From Acidobacteriota bacterium (lineage in GTDB: Bacteria; Acidobacteriota; Terriglobia; Bryobacterales; Bryobacteraceae), in assembly GCA_026394015.1 (NCBI GenBank), contig JAPKZA010000216.1, forward strand, positions 1 through 64,000: 64,000 bases of DNA. The letters run 5' to 3'. A model generated the notes under the pieces. The model was not told where the DNA came from, searched no databases, and saw only the letters and a program-made list of their open reading frames with translations. Below are positions 53,729 to 64,000 of the stretch, piece by piece; the first letter of the stretch is position 1, and each line of letters starts with the position of its first letter. Position numbers and translations under genes: made by a program.

Positions 53729-54739
53729 TTGGGTGATTGGGCCGCCGGAGGAGCCTTGTTTGGACTTGTCGTTGCGGGTGAGATCGGGGCTGATCGCCTG
53801 CCAGGATTGCCCTTCGTTCGTGGACCGGAAGACCATGTTGCCGCCGGTGTACAGCACGTTTGGATCGTGGGGAGAGAAGAGCAGGGGGAAGTTCCATTGG
53901 AAGCGGAACTTCATGGCTTCGGCGCCCGCGCCCATGGGGTTATCCGGCCAGACGTTGACGGTGCGGACTTGGCCGGAGCGGTGGTCGTAGCGGGTGAGGA
54001 GACCGCCGTAGGAGCCGGCGTAGACGATGCTCGAATCCTTGGGATCGGGGGCGATCCAGCCGCTTTCACCGCCGCCGACGGCGTGCCAATCGTTCTCGGT
54101 AATGGCGCCCGAGTTGCCGCGCGATTTGACCTTTAGGGTGGTGTTGTCCTGCTGGGCGCCGTAGATGCCGTAGGGGAAATCGTCGTCGAGCGCGACGCGG
54201 TAATACTGGGCGGTAGGCTGGTTCATGATGGTGGACCAGGAGCGTCCGCCGTTCGAAGAGACGTTGGCACCGCCGTCGTTGCCTTCAATCATGCGGTTGG
54301 GATCGTTGGGGGCGATCCAGAGATCGTGGTTGTCGCCATGGGGCGTTTGGATGGCGGTGAACGTTTTGCCGCCGTCGTCGGAGCGATGGAAGCCGACGTT
54401 GAGGACGTAGACGGTGTTGGGTTTGACGGGGTCGGCGAAGATGCGGGAGTAATACCAGGCGCGCTGGCGGAGCATGCGTTGGTCGTTGACGCGGGTCCAG
54501 GTTTTGCCGGCGTTTTCGGAGCGAAAGACGCCGCCGTCCTCGGCTTCGATGATGGTCCAGAGGCGGTCGGGATTGGCGGGAGAGACGGCGATACCGATTT
54601 TGCCTTGGACGCCTTTGGAGGGTCCGCCGGGGTTACGGCCGATTTCGGTCCAGGTTTCGCCGGCGTCGGTGGATTTGAAGAGTCCGCTGCCGGGGCCGCC
54701 AGACTCCATGCTGTAGGGGGTGCGGATGACCTGCCAGAA

Positions 54740-54881
54740 GCCGGCGTAGAGGATGTTGGGGTTGGCAGGGTCAAGGACCATGTCGACGCAGCCGGCTTTA
54801 TCGCCGCGGGTGAAGGATTGCTTCCAGGTTTTGCCGCCGTTGTCGGATTTGAAGACGCCGCGTTCCGGGTTGGGGCCGGAC
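54740..54881. repeat. 142-bp perfect direct repeat, copy A
   Basis: Identical over 142 bp to 55039-55180, with a 299-bp period that is not a multiple of three. Coded in the propeller gene (SGPNPERGVFKSDNGGKTWK and after). Sequence before it on the minus strand ends in VYVC, with the expected A-L-G-H-like link missing. Confidence 0.9.
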
Positions 54882-55038
54882 AGACGTAGACGATTTCGGG
54901 GTTCTTCGGATGGATGCGGACGCGGCCGATTTGGCGGGTTTCGGCGAGGCCAACGTGCGCCCAGGAGCGACCGCCGTCGATGGATTTATAGACGCCATCG
55001 CCGTGGGAGGCGTTGCCGCGGATGGGCTGTTCGCCCAT

Positions 55039-55180
55039 GCCGGCGTAGAGGATGTTGGGGTTGGCAGGGTCAAGGACCATGTCGACGCAGCCGGCTTTAT
55101 CGCCGCGGGTGAAGGATTGCTTCCAGGTTTTGCCGCCGTTGTCGGATTTGAAGACGCCGCGTTCCGGGTTGGGGCCGGAC
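55039..55180. repeat. 142-bp perfect direct repeat, copy B
   Basis: Second copy. It begins at the same base as copy A but follows the signal-peptide-proximal RSIGPYR. Both junctions shift the frame the same way. Confidence 0.9.
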
Positions 55181-55322
55181 GGTAGGGGCCGATGGAGCGG
55201 TACTTCAGGTCTTTGAGGAGTTTGGCGTCATCGGCGGCGGCGAGGAAGGCGACGGAGGCGAGGAACAGGAAGGGGCGCATGCTTCTAGGCAGTGTAGCGC
55301 TGTGGCGGGTTATGATGGGGCA

Positions 55323-57271
<1,949 letters not shown>

Positions 57272-57288
57272 CTAGGCCGGTTACCGCA

Positions 57289-58971
57289 TTAAAGAGCAGG
57301 CGGAAGTACGCACCGGAAGCCGATATTGGAGCTGGAAAACCGGGCGGGGAGGCTGACCCATTCATAGGCTAACGCTTCGGAGATCCCGCGATCATAGGAG
57401 CCGCCTTTGATGTACTCCCAGGGTTCTTGCGCATTGGGCGGTGGCTTCAGGGCAGTGCGCAGGCTTTCGACGGCCGCGGGGCTGGGCGAGTGGGGCCGGT
57501 CCACCCATTCCCAAACGTTGCCCGCCATGTGCAGCACGCCGAAGGGGCTTTTGCCGACGGCGAGAGAATCCACCGCCGCCGGGCCGGAGGCGGCGAGGGG
57601 ATTTTCTTTCGCGATGACCAGATCGGCCTTTAGCTCGCTGCCCCAGGGGTAGGTGCGGCCATCGGTGCCGCGTGCGGCTTTCTCCCACTGGGATTCGGTG
57701 GGAAGTTGCTTGCCGGCCCATTTGCAAAAGGCCTGGGCTTGGTTGAAAGAGACGTTAACGACCGGGAGATTCGATGCACCGGTGGGCAGGGGAAGGCCGT
57801 TGGCCGCCGCGAACTCGGAATAGGCTTGGTTCGAGACTTCCGTTCGATCGATCGAAAAAGCGGGCAGATCGACCGAGACTTTACTCATCCCGGCCAAGTA
57901 AGGACCGGCGGGAACGGGGAGGACGGAGCCGCCTTTGACGGGCAGCGTTTGCTTCGGTTCGGGCTGTTTGGCGTTCGGCTCGGTTTTGGTATTGCTGTAA
58001 TAGAACCAACCGGAGACAGCGGCGGCGACGAGCACGACAGCGACACCGGCTACGGCCAGGATCGGAACGAGATTCGAATTCGCAGGGGCGGGAGTCGGGA
58101 TCGGGGTTGGGGTCGGGGAGTAGTTGTACGAGGGCTGGGTGGCAGCCGGCGGCGGATAGTTCCCGGCGAGAATACCCTTTAGCGCATCGGCGATGGCATT
58201 GAAGCTTTGAATCCGATGCTCGGGCTTCTTGGCCGTGCAGCGTTGGATGAGATCCATCACGCTGGGCGGAGTGCCCGAGGCGAGCAAAGGGTTCGGATCG
58301 GGATGCTCGTTCAGGATGATGTAGAAGAGGCGCTGGAGGGTATCGCCGGTGACGGGTTTGACACCGCTGAAGAGTTCGTACAGCAACATGCCGTAGGAGT
58401 AGACGTCGGCCAGCGGGGTGATGGTCGCCCCCATGACCTGCTCGGGCGACATGTAGAACGGCGTGCCCATGGAGTTTCCCGCTTTCGTCAGGTTGAAACC
58501 TTCGGCTTTGGCGATGCCGAAATCCATGAGCTTGGAGCGGCCGGACTCTTCGATGTAGATGTTCTCGGGTTTAATGTCGCGATGGATGATGCCGCGCTGA
58601 TGGACGTAGGCCAGGGCTTGGGCGACTTCCAGGGCGATCCGCGTCTTGTTGGCGACATCGCCGACATGATTTTTACGGATAGCCTCGCGGAGATCTTCGC
58701 CGTGAAGAAATTCGAGAACGATGAAGGGATAGCCCTGCTCTTCCCCGTAATCGTGCACGGTGACGATGTAGTCGTGCTGAATCGAGCCCGACATGCGGGC
58801 TTCGTGAAGAAACCGCTGCTTGGCTTCTTCGTCCTTGATGCCTTGTTCCGTGAGGATTTTTACGGCGACAGTACGGCCGATCACCGTGTCAACAGCCCGG
58901 TAGACGTGAGACATGCCTCCGCCGAGGAACTCCTGCAACTCGTATTTGGCAAAGCGCGCCGGCAGCTGCAT
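57289..58971 (-). CDS. Ser/Thr protein kinase fused to an FGE/SUMF1-like domain (PpkA-TagR-like)
   Basis: 560 residues. The kinase has LGGGMSHVYR (Gly loop), Lys38 in VAVKIL, IIHRDIKPEN (Asp132) and MDFGIAK (Asp150), all catalytic. A Pro-rich linker (275-297), one membrane segment (about 301-325) and a C-terminal formylglycine-generating-enzyme/SUMF1-type domain follow (about 355-556), with SIDRTEVSNQAYSEF, KQLPTESQWEKAARG and AGNVWEWVD. The FGE domain should lie in the periplasm. In Pseudomonas H1-T6SS the kinase PpkA is activated by the separate FGE-like protein TagR, so this is probably a one-chain version. It stands with TssM and TssL. Confidence 0.85.
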   Translation of the reverse strand: MQLPARFAKYELQEFLGGGMSHVYRAVDTVIGRTVAVKILTEQGIKDEEAKQRFLHEARMSGSIQHDYIVTVHDYGEEQGYPFIVLEFLHGEDLREAIRKNHVGDVANKTRIALEVAQALAYVHQRGIIHRDIKPENIYIEESGRSKLMDFGIAKAEGFNLTKAGNSMGTPFYMSPEQVMGATITPLADVYSYGMLLYELFSGVKPVTGDTLQRLFYIILNEHPDPNPLLASGTPPSVMDLIQRCTAKKPEHRIQSFNAIADALKGILAGNYPPPAATQPSYNYSPTPTPIPTPAPANSNLVPILAVAGVAVVLVAAAVSGWFYYSNTKTEPNAKQPEPKQTLPVKGGSVLPVPAGPYLAGMSKVSVDLPAFSIDRTEVSNQAYSEFAAANGLPLPTGASNLPVVNVSFNQAQAFCKWAGKQLPTESQWEKAARGTDGRTYPWGSELKADLVIAKENPLAASGPAAVDSLAVGKSPFGVLHMAGNVWEWVDRPHSPSPAAVESLRTALKPPPNAQEPWEYIKGGSYDRGISEALAYEWVSLPARFSSSNIGFRCVLPPAL

Positions 58972-58981
58972 ACGGGATCGA

Positions 58982-60139
58982 TTACGACACTAACGACAGG
59001 AGAGAGTAGAGGATCCCCATGACGAGAAGGACGCCGACGGCGACCAGGATCATGAGCCCGGTTTGGCTTTGGAGCGGGGCCGGGAGGACGCGAAGAAACG
59101 CGGGCAGGCCGTCGTCTGGAGGAGGTGCCTGCGCGACCGGGACGGGCGCGGTGTAAGCGGCGGAAGGGGTATACGGCGCAGCCTGCTGGGTCGGCCGGGC
59201 GGCGGAGGGCATCGTTGCTGAGGGCTGCGGGGCCGACGGCTGCGCGGACGTCGGAGACGGTGGTTGCTGCAACGAGCCAGGAGGGGGCATCGAGATAGAA
59301 CCGGTGACTGGCCGCAGGGGCGCGGGGCTGAGGCCGAGAAAACGCTCGATATCGACGGCGGCGTCCCAAAGGCGAGGGTAGCGGTCCTGCGGGCTCTTGG
59401 CGGTACAGCGAGTGACAATCTGAATCACCGGATCCGCCACACCAGCTTGGCGGAGAGTGTCGGTATTGAGCGGCTCGTAAAGAATCTGATGGAAGATCCT
59501 TTCGATGGTCTCGCCGTTAATCGGCTTGAGGCCGGTGAGCATTTCAGACAGCAGGATACCGAAAGCGTAGACGTCCACCGCGTGCGTCACTTGTTGGCCC
59601 AGAACCTGCTCCGGGGCCATGTAGTAGGGCGTCCCAAGGGTGAAGCCGGCGCGGGTCAACTGCATCCCTTCGGACTTCGCGATGCCGAAATCCATCAGTT
59701 TGATGCGACCGGTCTGATCGATCTGGAGATTTTCGGGTTTGATATCCCGGTGGATGATTTTCTTCTGATGGATGTAGTCGATCGCCTTGGCGATTTGGAC
59801 GGCCAGCAGGAGGCGATTGCGCGAGTCCCCGGCCCGACCGCTGCGGAGGGCTTCGCGGAGACTTTCGCCGCGCAAGAACTCCATGACGATAAAGGGCTTG
59901 CCTTGTTCCTCGCCGAAATCATGGACGCTGATGATGTTTTCGTGGACGATGCTGGAGGCGAGGCGGGCTTCTTGAAGAAAGCGGGCTTTGGCTTCGGCGT
60001 CGACGGCACCTTGCTCAGTCAGGATTTTGACGGCAACGGTGCGGCCTAGGACAGTATCTTGGGCGCGATAGACGTGCGACATACCGCCGCCCAGGAATTC
60101 CTGAAGTTCGTACTTGCCGATGCGTGAGGGAAGCTGCAT
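58982..60139 (-). CDS. Transmembrane Ser/Thr protein kinase
   Basis: 385 residues. The N-terminal kinase domain (about 1-270) is closely similar to that of the downstream kinase: ELQEFLGGGMSHVYRAQDTV and IIHRDIKPENLQIDQ, with the DFG motif as MDFGIAK. The C-terminal region is a Pro/Ser/Ala-rich linker and one membrane segment (about 359-382) with almost no periplasmic tail. All catalytic residues are there. It is likely to phosphorylate a T6SS regulator such as an FHA protein, which is not in the window. Ten bases separate it from the next kinase gene. Confidence 0.85.
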   Translation of the reverse strand: MQLPSRIGKYELQEFLGGGMSHVYRAQDTVLGRTVAVKILTEQGAVDAEAKARFLQEARLASSIVHENIISVHDFGEEQGKPFIVMEFLRGESLREALRSGRAGDSRNRLLLAVQIAKAIDYIHQKKIIHRDIKPENLQIDQTGRIKLMDFGIAKSEGMQLTRAGFTLGTPYYMAPEQVLGQQVTHAVDVYAFGILLSEMLTGLKPINGETIERIFHQILYEPLNTDTLRQAGVADPVIQIVTRCTAKSPQDRYPRLWDAAVDIERFLGLSPAPLRPVTGSISMPPPGSLQQPPSPTSAQPSAPQPSATMPSAARPTQQAAPYTPSAAYTAPVPVAQAPPPDDGLPAFLRVLPAPLQSQTGLMILVAVGVLLVMGILYSLLSLVS

Positions 60140-60167
60140 TGGATTGGGGTATTACCTCCACATGGTA

Positions 60168-63100
60168 CTATTTCGCCGGGTTCGATACGCAGCCGAGCTG
60201 TTTGAAGAAGTTTTTCGAGAAGACGGCAACGTCTACCTGGAATTTGTAATGGACTTCGCGGCCTTCGACCTTTTGGATTTCGTTGTTACGGCCCTGGCGC
60301 GGGATCCATTCGAGAATGTAGTTCGAACCGGATTGGGTTTGGTTGTCCGCATTGGCAAAGAAGTGGAACAAAGCCCAGAGCCCGGTATCGCCGGCGACGG
60401 AGAAATCCGCCGTGCCGACTTTAGCCGTGATCTTAGTCTCACCACTGCCGCCGGGCCAGCTAAACTGCTTCCCGTTGCCCGCGGTTAGGTTGGCCTTTTG
60501 GCCATCGATACTGACGCTATAGCTTTGCACGACGTCGGTTTTAATAGGGGTGAGGGTGTAGCGAAGGGCCGGCGACTGTACGCCGCCCGGATAGAGCATG
60601 TCGCTGAAACGCATCGTTTCGTTGAAGAACCGAACGAAGTTAGCGTTCATCTGAATGGGGCCCGGCTCGCCCGTGGGCTTGTACTCTCCGCCGTCCTTCT
60701 TCAAATACTTCTGCAAGTTTTCTTTGTAGAAGGTGGGCAGAAGGCCATCGCTCGGACGGAAGATTTTGTTGACGTCATCGAGAGTGGCGTCGACTTTCGA
60801 GGCCGGATTGAACGGGAACTTGCTGAACACGGCATTGTAGCTTTTGCACATACCGCCGCCCTTTGAGTTGAGTTCGTCGGCGCCGACCCCTTTGAGCATC
60901 CGTTCCACTTGCAGGATCGGGTCGTCGAGAAGTTTCGCTGAGAGGTCGTCCATTTTGGCGGCGGGGTCCGGGTTGAAACGCCGGGCGATGCTCTTGACGA
61001 GCATGTGCGATTCGCCGGCCATCGTAACGGTCTTGGCCGCGATGTTCACGTCGGTTTTCGCCGCAGCCGCTTCGACGACACCGGTCTGGAGCTTGGCCAG
61101 GGACTCGATGTAGGGTCCCGTTTTTTCCGCGTAAATATAGCCCGGGTTGGTGGCCGGCGGGGGGACGACTTCGTGGATCGGCTGTAGCGCGACCTTCACC
61201 TTATCGTTGTCGACGGAGGTGTGTTGGGTCGCAAGCCAGAACAGCGCGAGCAAAGGCGTGGAGTTGTTCGAGACCGCTTCCAGCTTGACGGCCGCGTCTT
61301 CGAGATCCTTGAACTTTACGACCGAAGAGTTCTTGATGTAGGTCTGCCAGGCAAGAATGTAATCGGCGGAGTAAAGCTCCGTAATGTCCTTGCCGAGTTG
61401 CACCGGCTCGAAGTTTTGGGAGGTATTGCAGGTGGTGCGGGCGGTGTCTTTACTAACGGCGGTATCGCCGCAAAGCACCCACGTCTCGCCGCCGAAGAAG
61501 GCCTTCGGATTCTTGATGAAGCCCGCCATGGAGGCGAAGCCGGGGCGGGTGAAGGCACCGAGTACGTCTTTGTTGTTGAGGACGAAGTCGGCGGAGTTCT
61601 TGATATCGCGGTTAAAATTGACCGGCTTGTTGACCTTGTTGGCCGCCGCGATCATGGAGAGGTAGATGGGCTTCACGCCGGAGAATCCCGACAGGTAACG
61701 CCGCGCGTTGCTGACGGGTTCGGGTTCGAAGGGCAGCGGGCAGCCTCCGGTCTTCAGGAACTCGCTGTAGAACTCGAACTGCTGGCGAGCAAGCTTCTGG
61801 CGGGGTTCGTCGACGTTCTTGCCCTGCGACCAGGCCGCGAGCAGAGCCGGGGTAGTGACCTCGGGCTGCGTCTTGTCCGGGTAAGCCGTGAGAGTGAGAT
61901 ACGTCCGCAGGTTCGAGAAGTTCGCCGAATAATCGTCGTTCGGATTCGGCGTCGCGGGCAGGCGGCTCATCTGGCTCTTCAGGTTCAGAACCGTCGGGCC
62001 GAGAAGCTGCTGATTGAACTTCTGGCACCAGATTTTCTTGACTTCCGGATAGGCGGCGTCGCCGGAGTACAGGCCCCAGCGGTAGCTGTAGGGCGAGCCG
62101 TTGACGCGATATCCATCCAGGGCTTGGAGGGTCCCGCGGAGGACTTCGAGCTTTTCGAGCGCGGAGACTTCGGGGAGGGCGGCGGGGTCGGCGGCGTTAA
62201 CACTGGCCATGCCGCGAGCGGCTTCGATGGCGTTGTTTTCGAGCGAACGGTTGTTGAAGTACGAGACGGTAAATCCGATGAGCGCACCCAGGCCCAGAAC
62301 GGCGGCGGTGGCCAGAAGGATCCGCTGCGCCATACTCGTCTTGGTAGACGAACTAGAGGCCATCAGGGCGTCTTTGTCACCCAGCAGAATGTCGTTGAAG
62401 AGGCGGCCAAGGAAGGTCCATTGCGGAACCTTGCGCGTGGCACCGACCGTCGGAGTGCCGCCCGGAGCGCCTTGGGCCATGAGGCCGCCGGGTCCGAGTT
62501 TGAACACTTTCGTCGCGCTGGAGCCGGCGTCGAGGGCAGGCTGGTGCTGTTCCCGGGCGCTGCGGAGGCCACCGCTATCGTCGACGATGATGGGGCGGAC
62601 ACCGGAAAAATAGAAGCCGCGCAGGAACGGAGACGTCCGGAGTTGGCTGGGCCGGCAAAGGTCGACCAGGAACTGCACGATCGGCGTCCGCAACTTGCGG
62701 AACTCGCGGGCAAACTCGTAAGCGCCAGGGAGTTTCTCCGGGTCGGTTTCGCGCGGGAGATAGAAGAGACGCTTATCGCCGAGGGAGTAGCAGATATTCT
62801 GGAACAGGTCGGTGACCTGCTTATTGGCGTCTTCGGCGTAGATGCCCTGCGCCGAAAAGTTCTGCATCGGGACGGTGGCCCCCAGAACCTGGAATGCTTC
62901 TTCGTTCGAGAAATTCCGCACGAACTCGTGGAAAAACGGCATGCGGTCCATGCGGGTGAACAGCACGTAGACGGGGAAGTTGATGCCCAAGGTTTGGGCG
63001 ATATCGCCGAGGCGAGCGTTCAGATTGCGGGCCGAAGCCGTGATGGCCTCGCCACCGCCGGGGGTCATGAAGCGTTCGACATCGAAGCAGACGACGACGG

Positions 63101-63662
63101 CGCGAGGGGCTTGGGCGGAGCCGCCCATGACCGACTTCATCCCGCCCGGGGCCATGCGGCGAACCAGACGCTGCCAACGTTCGGCGTTACCCATTAGGGC
63201 GCCGCCGGCATCGAGAAATAGAGAGTTTTTAGCCAGGAAGACGTTCGCCAGGCGCGTCGAAACGATATTGGTTTCTTGATAGACCTGGCCGCAGACGAGT
63301 TCTGGTTCGAGGGCGGATTGGACGACGGTCGTGGTCTTGACGCTGCCGGGTTCGCCCATGACGAAGAAGAGCGGAAGGTTGCCGATCTTGGCCCCGGCGA
63401 CGGCTTTCGCGGCGGCGAGTTTGGCGTCGACTTCTTTGACCAGCTGGTCGATCTCGGGATCGCCGCTCGGTTTGGCGCCGCTGGCGGCGTCCTGCTTATT
63501 TTTCCACCACACAAAGAAGCCGGCACCGATGATGCCCACGATGCTTAGCAGCCCGATGAAGATGTAGAGCGTCGCGTCTTTGAGGCCGAGCAGAAAACCG
63601 AGACCGACCGAAAGACCGATCCAAACAACGAGTCCGATAAGTGCGATTACGAGAGGTGACAT
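60168..63662 (-). CDS. tssM: Type VI secretion system inner-membrane protein TssM (IcmF)
   Basis: 1164 residues, the expected size. Two membrane segments at the N-terminus (about 2-25 and 31-53), a cytoplasmic NTPase domain with Walker A GEPGSVKT (103-110), a third membrane segment near 450-472, and a large periplasmic C-terminus. It forms the TssJLM envelope complex of the T6SS. Its neighbour upstream is tssL, 12 bases away. The Walker A is intact, so NTP binding is plausible. Confidence 0.9.
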   Translation of the reverse strand: MSPLVIALIGLVVWIGLSVGLGFLLGLKDATLYIFIGLLSIVGIIGAGFFVWWKNKQDAASGAKPSGDPEIDQLVKEVDAKLAAAKAVAGAKIGNLPLFFVMGEPGSVKTTTVVQSALEPELVCGQVYQETNIVSTRLANVFLAKNSLFLDAGGALMGNAERWQRLVRRMAPGGMKSVMGGSAQAPRAVVVCFDVERFMTPGGGEAITASARNLNARLGDIAQTLGINFPVYVLFTRMDRMPFFHEFVRNFSNEEAFQVLGATVPMQNFSAQGIYAEDANKQVTDLFQNICYSLGDKRLFYLPRETDPEKLPGAYEFAREFRKLRTPIVQFLVDLCRPSQLRTSPFLRGFYFSGVRPIIVDDSGGLRSAREQHQPALDAGSSATKVFKLGPGGLMAQGAPGGTPTVGATRKVPQWTFLGRLFNDILLGDKDALMASSSSTKTSMAQRILLATAAVLGLGALIGFTVSYFNNRSLENNAIEAARGMASVNAADPAALPEVSALEKLEVLRGTLQALDGYRVNGSPYSYRWGLYSGDAAYPEVKKIWCQKFNQQLLGPTVLNLKSQMSRLPATPNPNDDYSANFSNLRTYLTLTAYPDKTQPEVTTPALLAAWSQGKNVDEPRQKLARQQFEFYSEFLKTGGCPLPFEPEPVSNARRYLSGFSGVKPIYLSMIAAANKVNKPVNFNRDIKNSADFVLNNKDVLGAFTRPGFASMAGFIKNPKAFFGGETWVLCGDTAVSKDTARTTCNTSQNFEPVQLGKDITELYSADYILAWQTYIKNSSVVKFKDLEDAAVKLEAVSNNSTPLLALFWLATQHTSVDNDKVKVALQPIHEVVPPPATNPGYIYAEKTGPYIESLAKLQTGVVEAAAAKTDVNIAAKTVTMAGESHMLVKSIARRFNPDPAAKMDDLSAKLLDDPILQVERMLKGVGADELNSKGGGMCKSYNAVFSKFPFNPASKVDATLDDVNKIFRPSDGLLPTFYKENLQKYLKKDGGEYKPTGEPGPIQMNANFVRFFNETMRFSDMLYPGGVQSPALRYTLTPIKTDVVQSYSVSIDGQKANLTAGNGKQFSWPGGSGETKITAKVGTADFSVAGDTGLWALFHFFANADNQTQSGSNYILEWIPRQGRNNEIQKVEGREVHYKFQVDVAVFSKNFFKQLGCVSNPAK

Positions 63663-63674
63663 GGCAAAGTTCCC

Positions 63675-64000
63675 TTAGCGTCCGAGGGCCAACTGCTTGA
63701 GCGTGTCGATACCGCCGTCCAACAGGAAGTAGTAGAGACCATAACCGGCTACGGCGAAGACAACGGCGCCGATAGCCCCGTAGAGAAGGCGTTTGACCCA
63801 GGGGTCCTGGGTGGAAGTGGGGGCACCGGTGGAGGGTGGCGGTTGCCAATCTGGCGACAGCAGGGCGGAAGAGCGGCGGATCCGCGCGATCTTTTCCCCC
63901 ACGGCGTTCACGATCGGGCCGATTTCGGCGCGATTGCCGATCGAGTAGCGACCCGCGAAACCGAGCAACATGCAAAGCTGGAACATCTCGAGCAGATCGG
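63675..64000 (-). CDS. tssL: Type VI secretion system protein TssL/DotU (C-terminal part; start beyond window)
   Basis: The last 108 residues are visible: DLLEMFQLCMLLGFAGRYSI is the conserved DotU/TssL end of the cytoplasmic bundle, followed by a linker and the single C-terminal membrane anchor (LYGAIGAVVFAVAGYGLYYF). TssL pairs with TssM in the inner membrane. The gene continues to the right of the window. It lacks a peptidoglycan-binding OmpA-like extension. Confidence 0.8.
   Translation of the reverse strand, partial: DLLEMFQLCMLLGFAGRYSIGNRAEIGPIVNAVGEKIARIRRSSALLSPDWQPPPSTGAPTSTQDPWVKRLLYGAIGAVVFAVAGYGLYYFLLDGGIDTLKQLALGR

Noticed and set aside
54740-55180. CRISPR-like array
   Set aside because: Only two 142-bp copies, inside a coding sequence and with coding content; no short repeat-spacer pattern anywhere in the window.
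55302-55322. Upstream ATG for the Uma2 gene
   Set aside because: It adds seven residues without homology; the ATG at 55323 is the more usual start for the family.
60140-64000. T6SS effector or immunity genes in the window
   Set aside because: Only TssL, TssM and two kinases are present here; no VgrG, Hcp, PAAR or effector-like gene was seen.

Overview
The window looks like chromosomal DNA of an acidobacterium of the Bryobacteraceae/Solibacter type. Four things point there: a protein ending in the 'Solibacter C-terminal' domain (TIGR03437), a very large TonB-dependent receptor with an N-terminal carboxypeptidase-regulatory domain, a planctomycete/Solibacter-style DUF1501-DUF1549/DUF1553-cytochrome-WD40 operon, and high GC with strongly C-ending codons. 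No rRNA, tRNA or CRISPR array was seen. Both ends cut genes: a cupin protein at the left and TssL at the right.

Layout. 1-3204 (-): a cupin protein cut by the edge, behind a PEGA-repeat membrane protein. 3313-12817 (+): a sulfatase, then an exopolysaccharide or surface-glycan block of three GT4 glycosyltransferases, a GT4-methyltransferase fusion, a DinB-like and a DUF3108-like protein, and an ABC-2 permease with an extra N-terminal domain and no ATPase beside it. 12828-20128 (-): a tight four-gene operon of DUF1501, DUF1549/DUF1553, cytochrome-WD40 and PPC-domain proteins. 20175-26761: a hydrolase, a GT-C mannosyltransferase-like membrane protein, an unknown membrane protein, a methyltransferase and a DUF3857/transglutaminase-like protein. 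26832-32166 (-): an MBOAT acyltransferase, two SGNH hydrolases, a dedicated ACP and a KASIII-like protein with Ser in place of the active-site Cys. This resembles a dlt operon in which the activating ligase DltA is replaced by a KASIII-fold enzyme, and it is the most attractive candidate for an undescribed system.

32311-33844 (-): an Fe-trafficking protein and two unknown genes. 34070-41914 (+): ECF sigma, anti-sigma, TonB receptor and an SBBP/TIGR03437 surface protein. 41903-45504: a small-gene island with a PIN toxin/Phd-like antitoxin pair, two mosaic copies of an AF2212/DUF5678-aspartyl protease pair, a DUF433/DUF5615 pair, three broken pieces of the TIGR03437 domain and IS21-like terminal repeats. 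45523-51165 (-): the complete ligase-associated DNA repair operon (exonuclease, ATP-dependent ligase, Lhr-type helicase, PdeM nuclease). 51212-57253: a methyltransferase, a rearranged BNR/VPS10 propeller gene containing a perfect 142-bp repeat, a Uma2 nuclease and argG. 57289-64000 (-): type VI secretion genes tssL and tssM followed by two Ser/Thr kinases, one fused across a membrane segment to a formylglycine-generating-enzyme-like domain, recalling PpkA plus TagR.

All calls come from reading the sequence by eye against remembered family signatures. No database or structure search was run.
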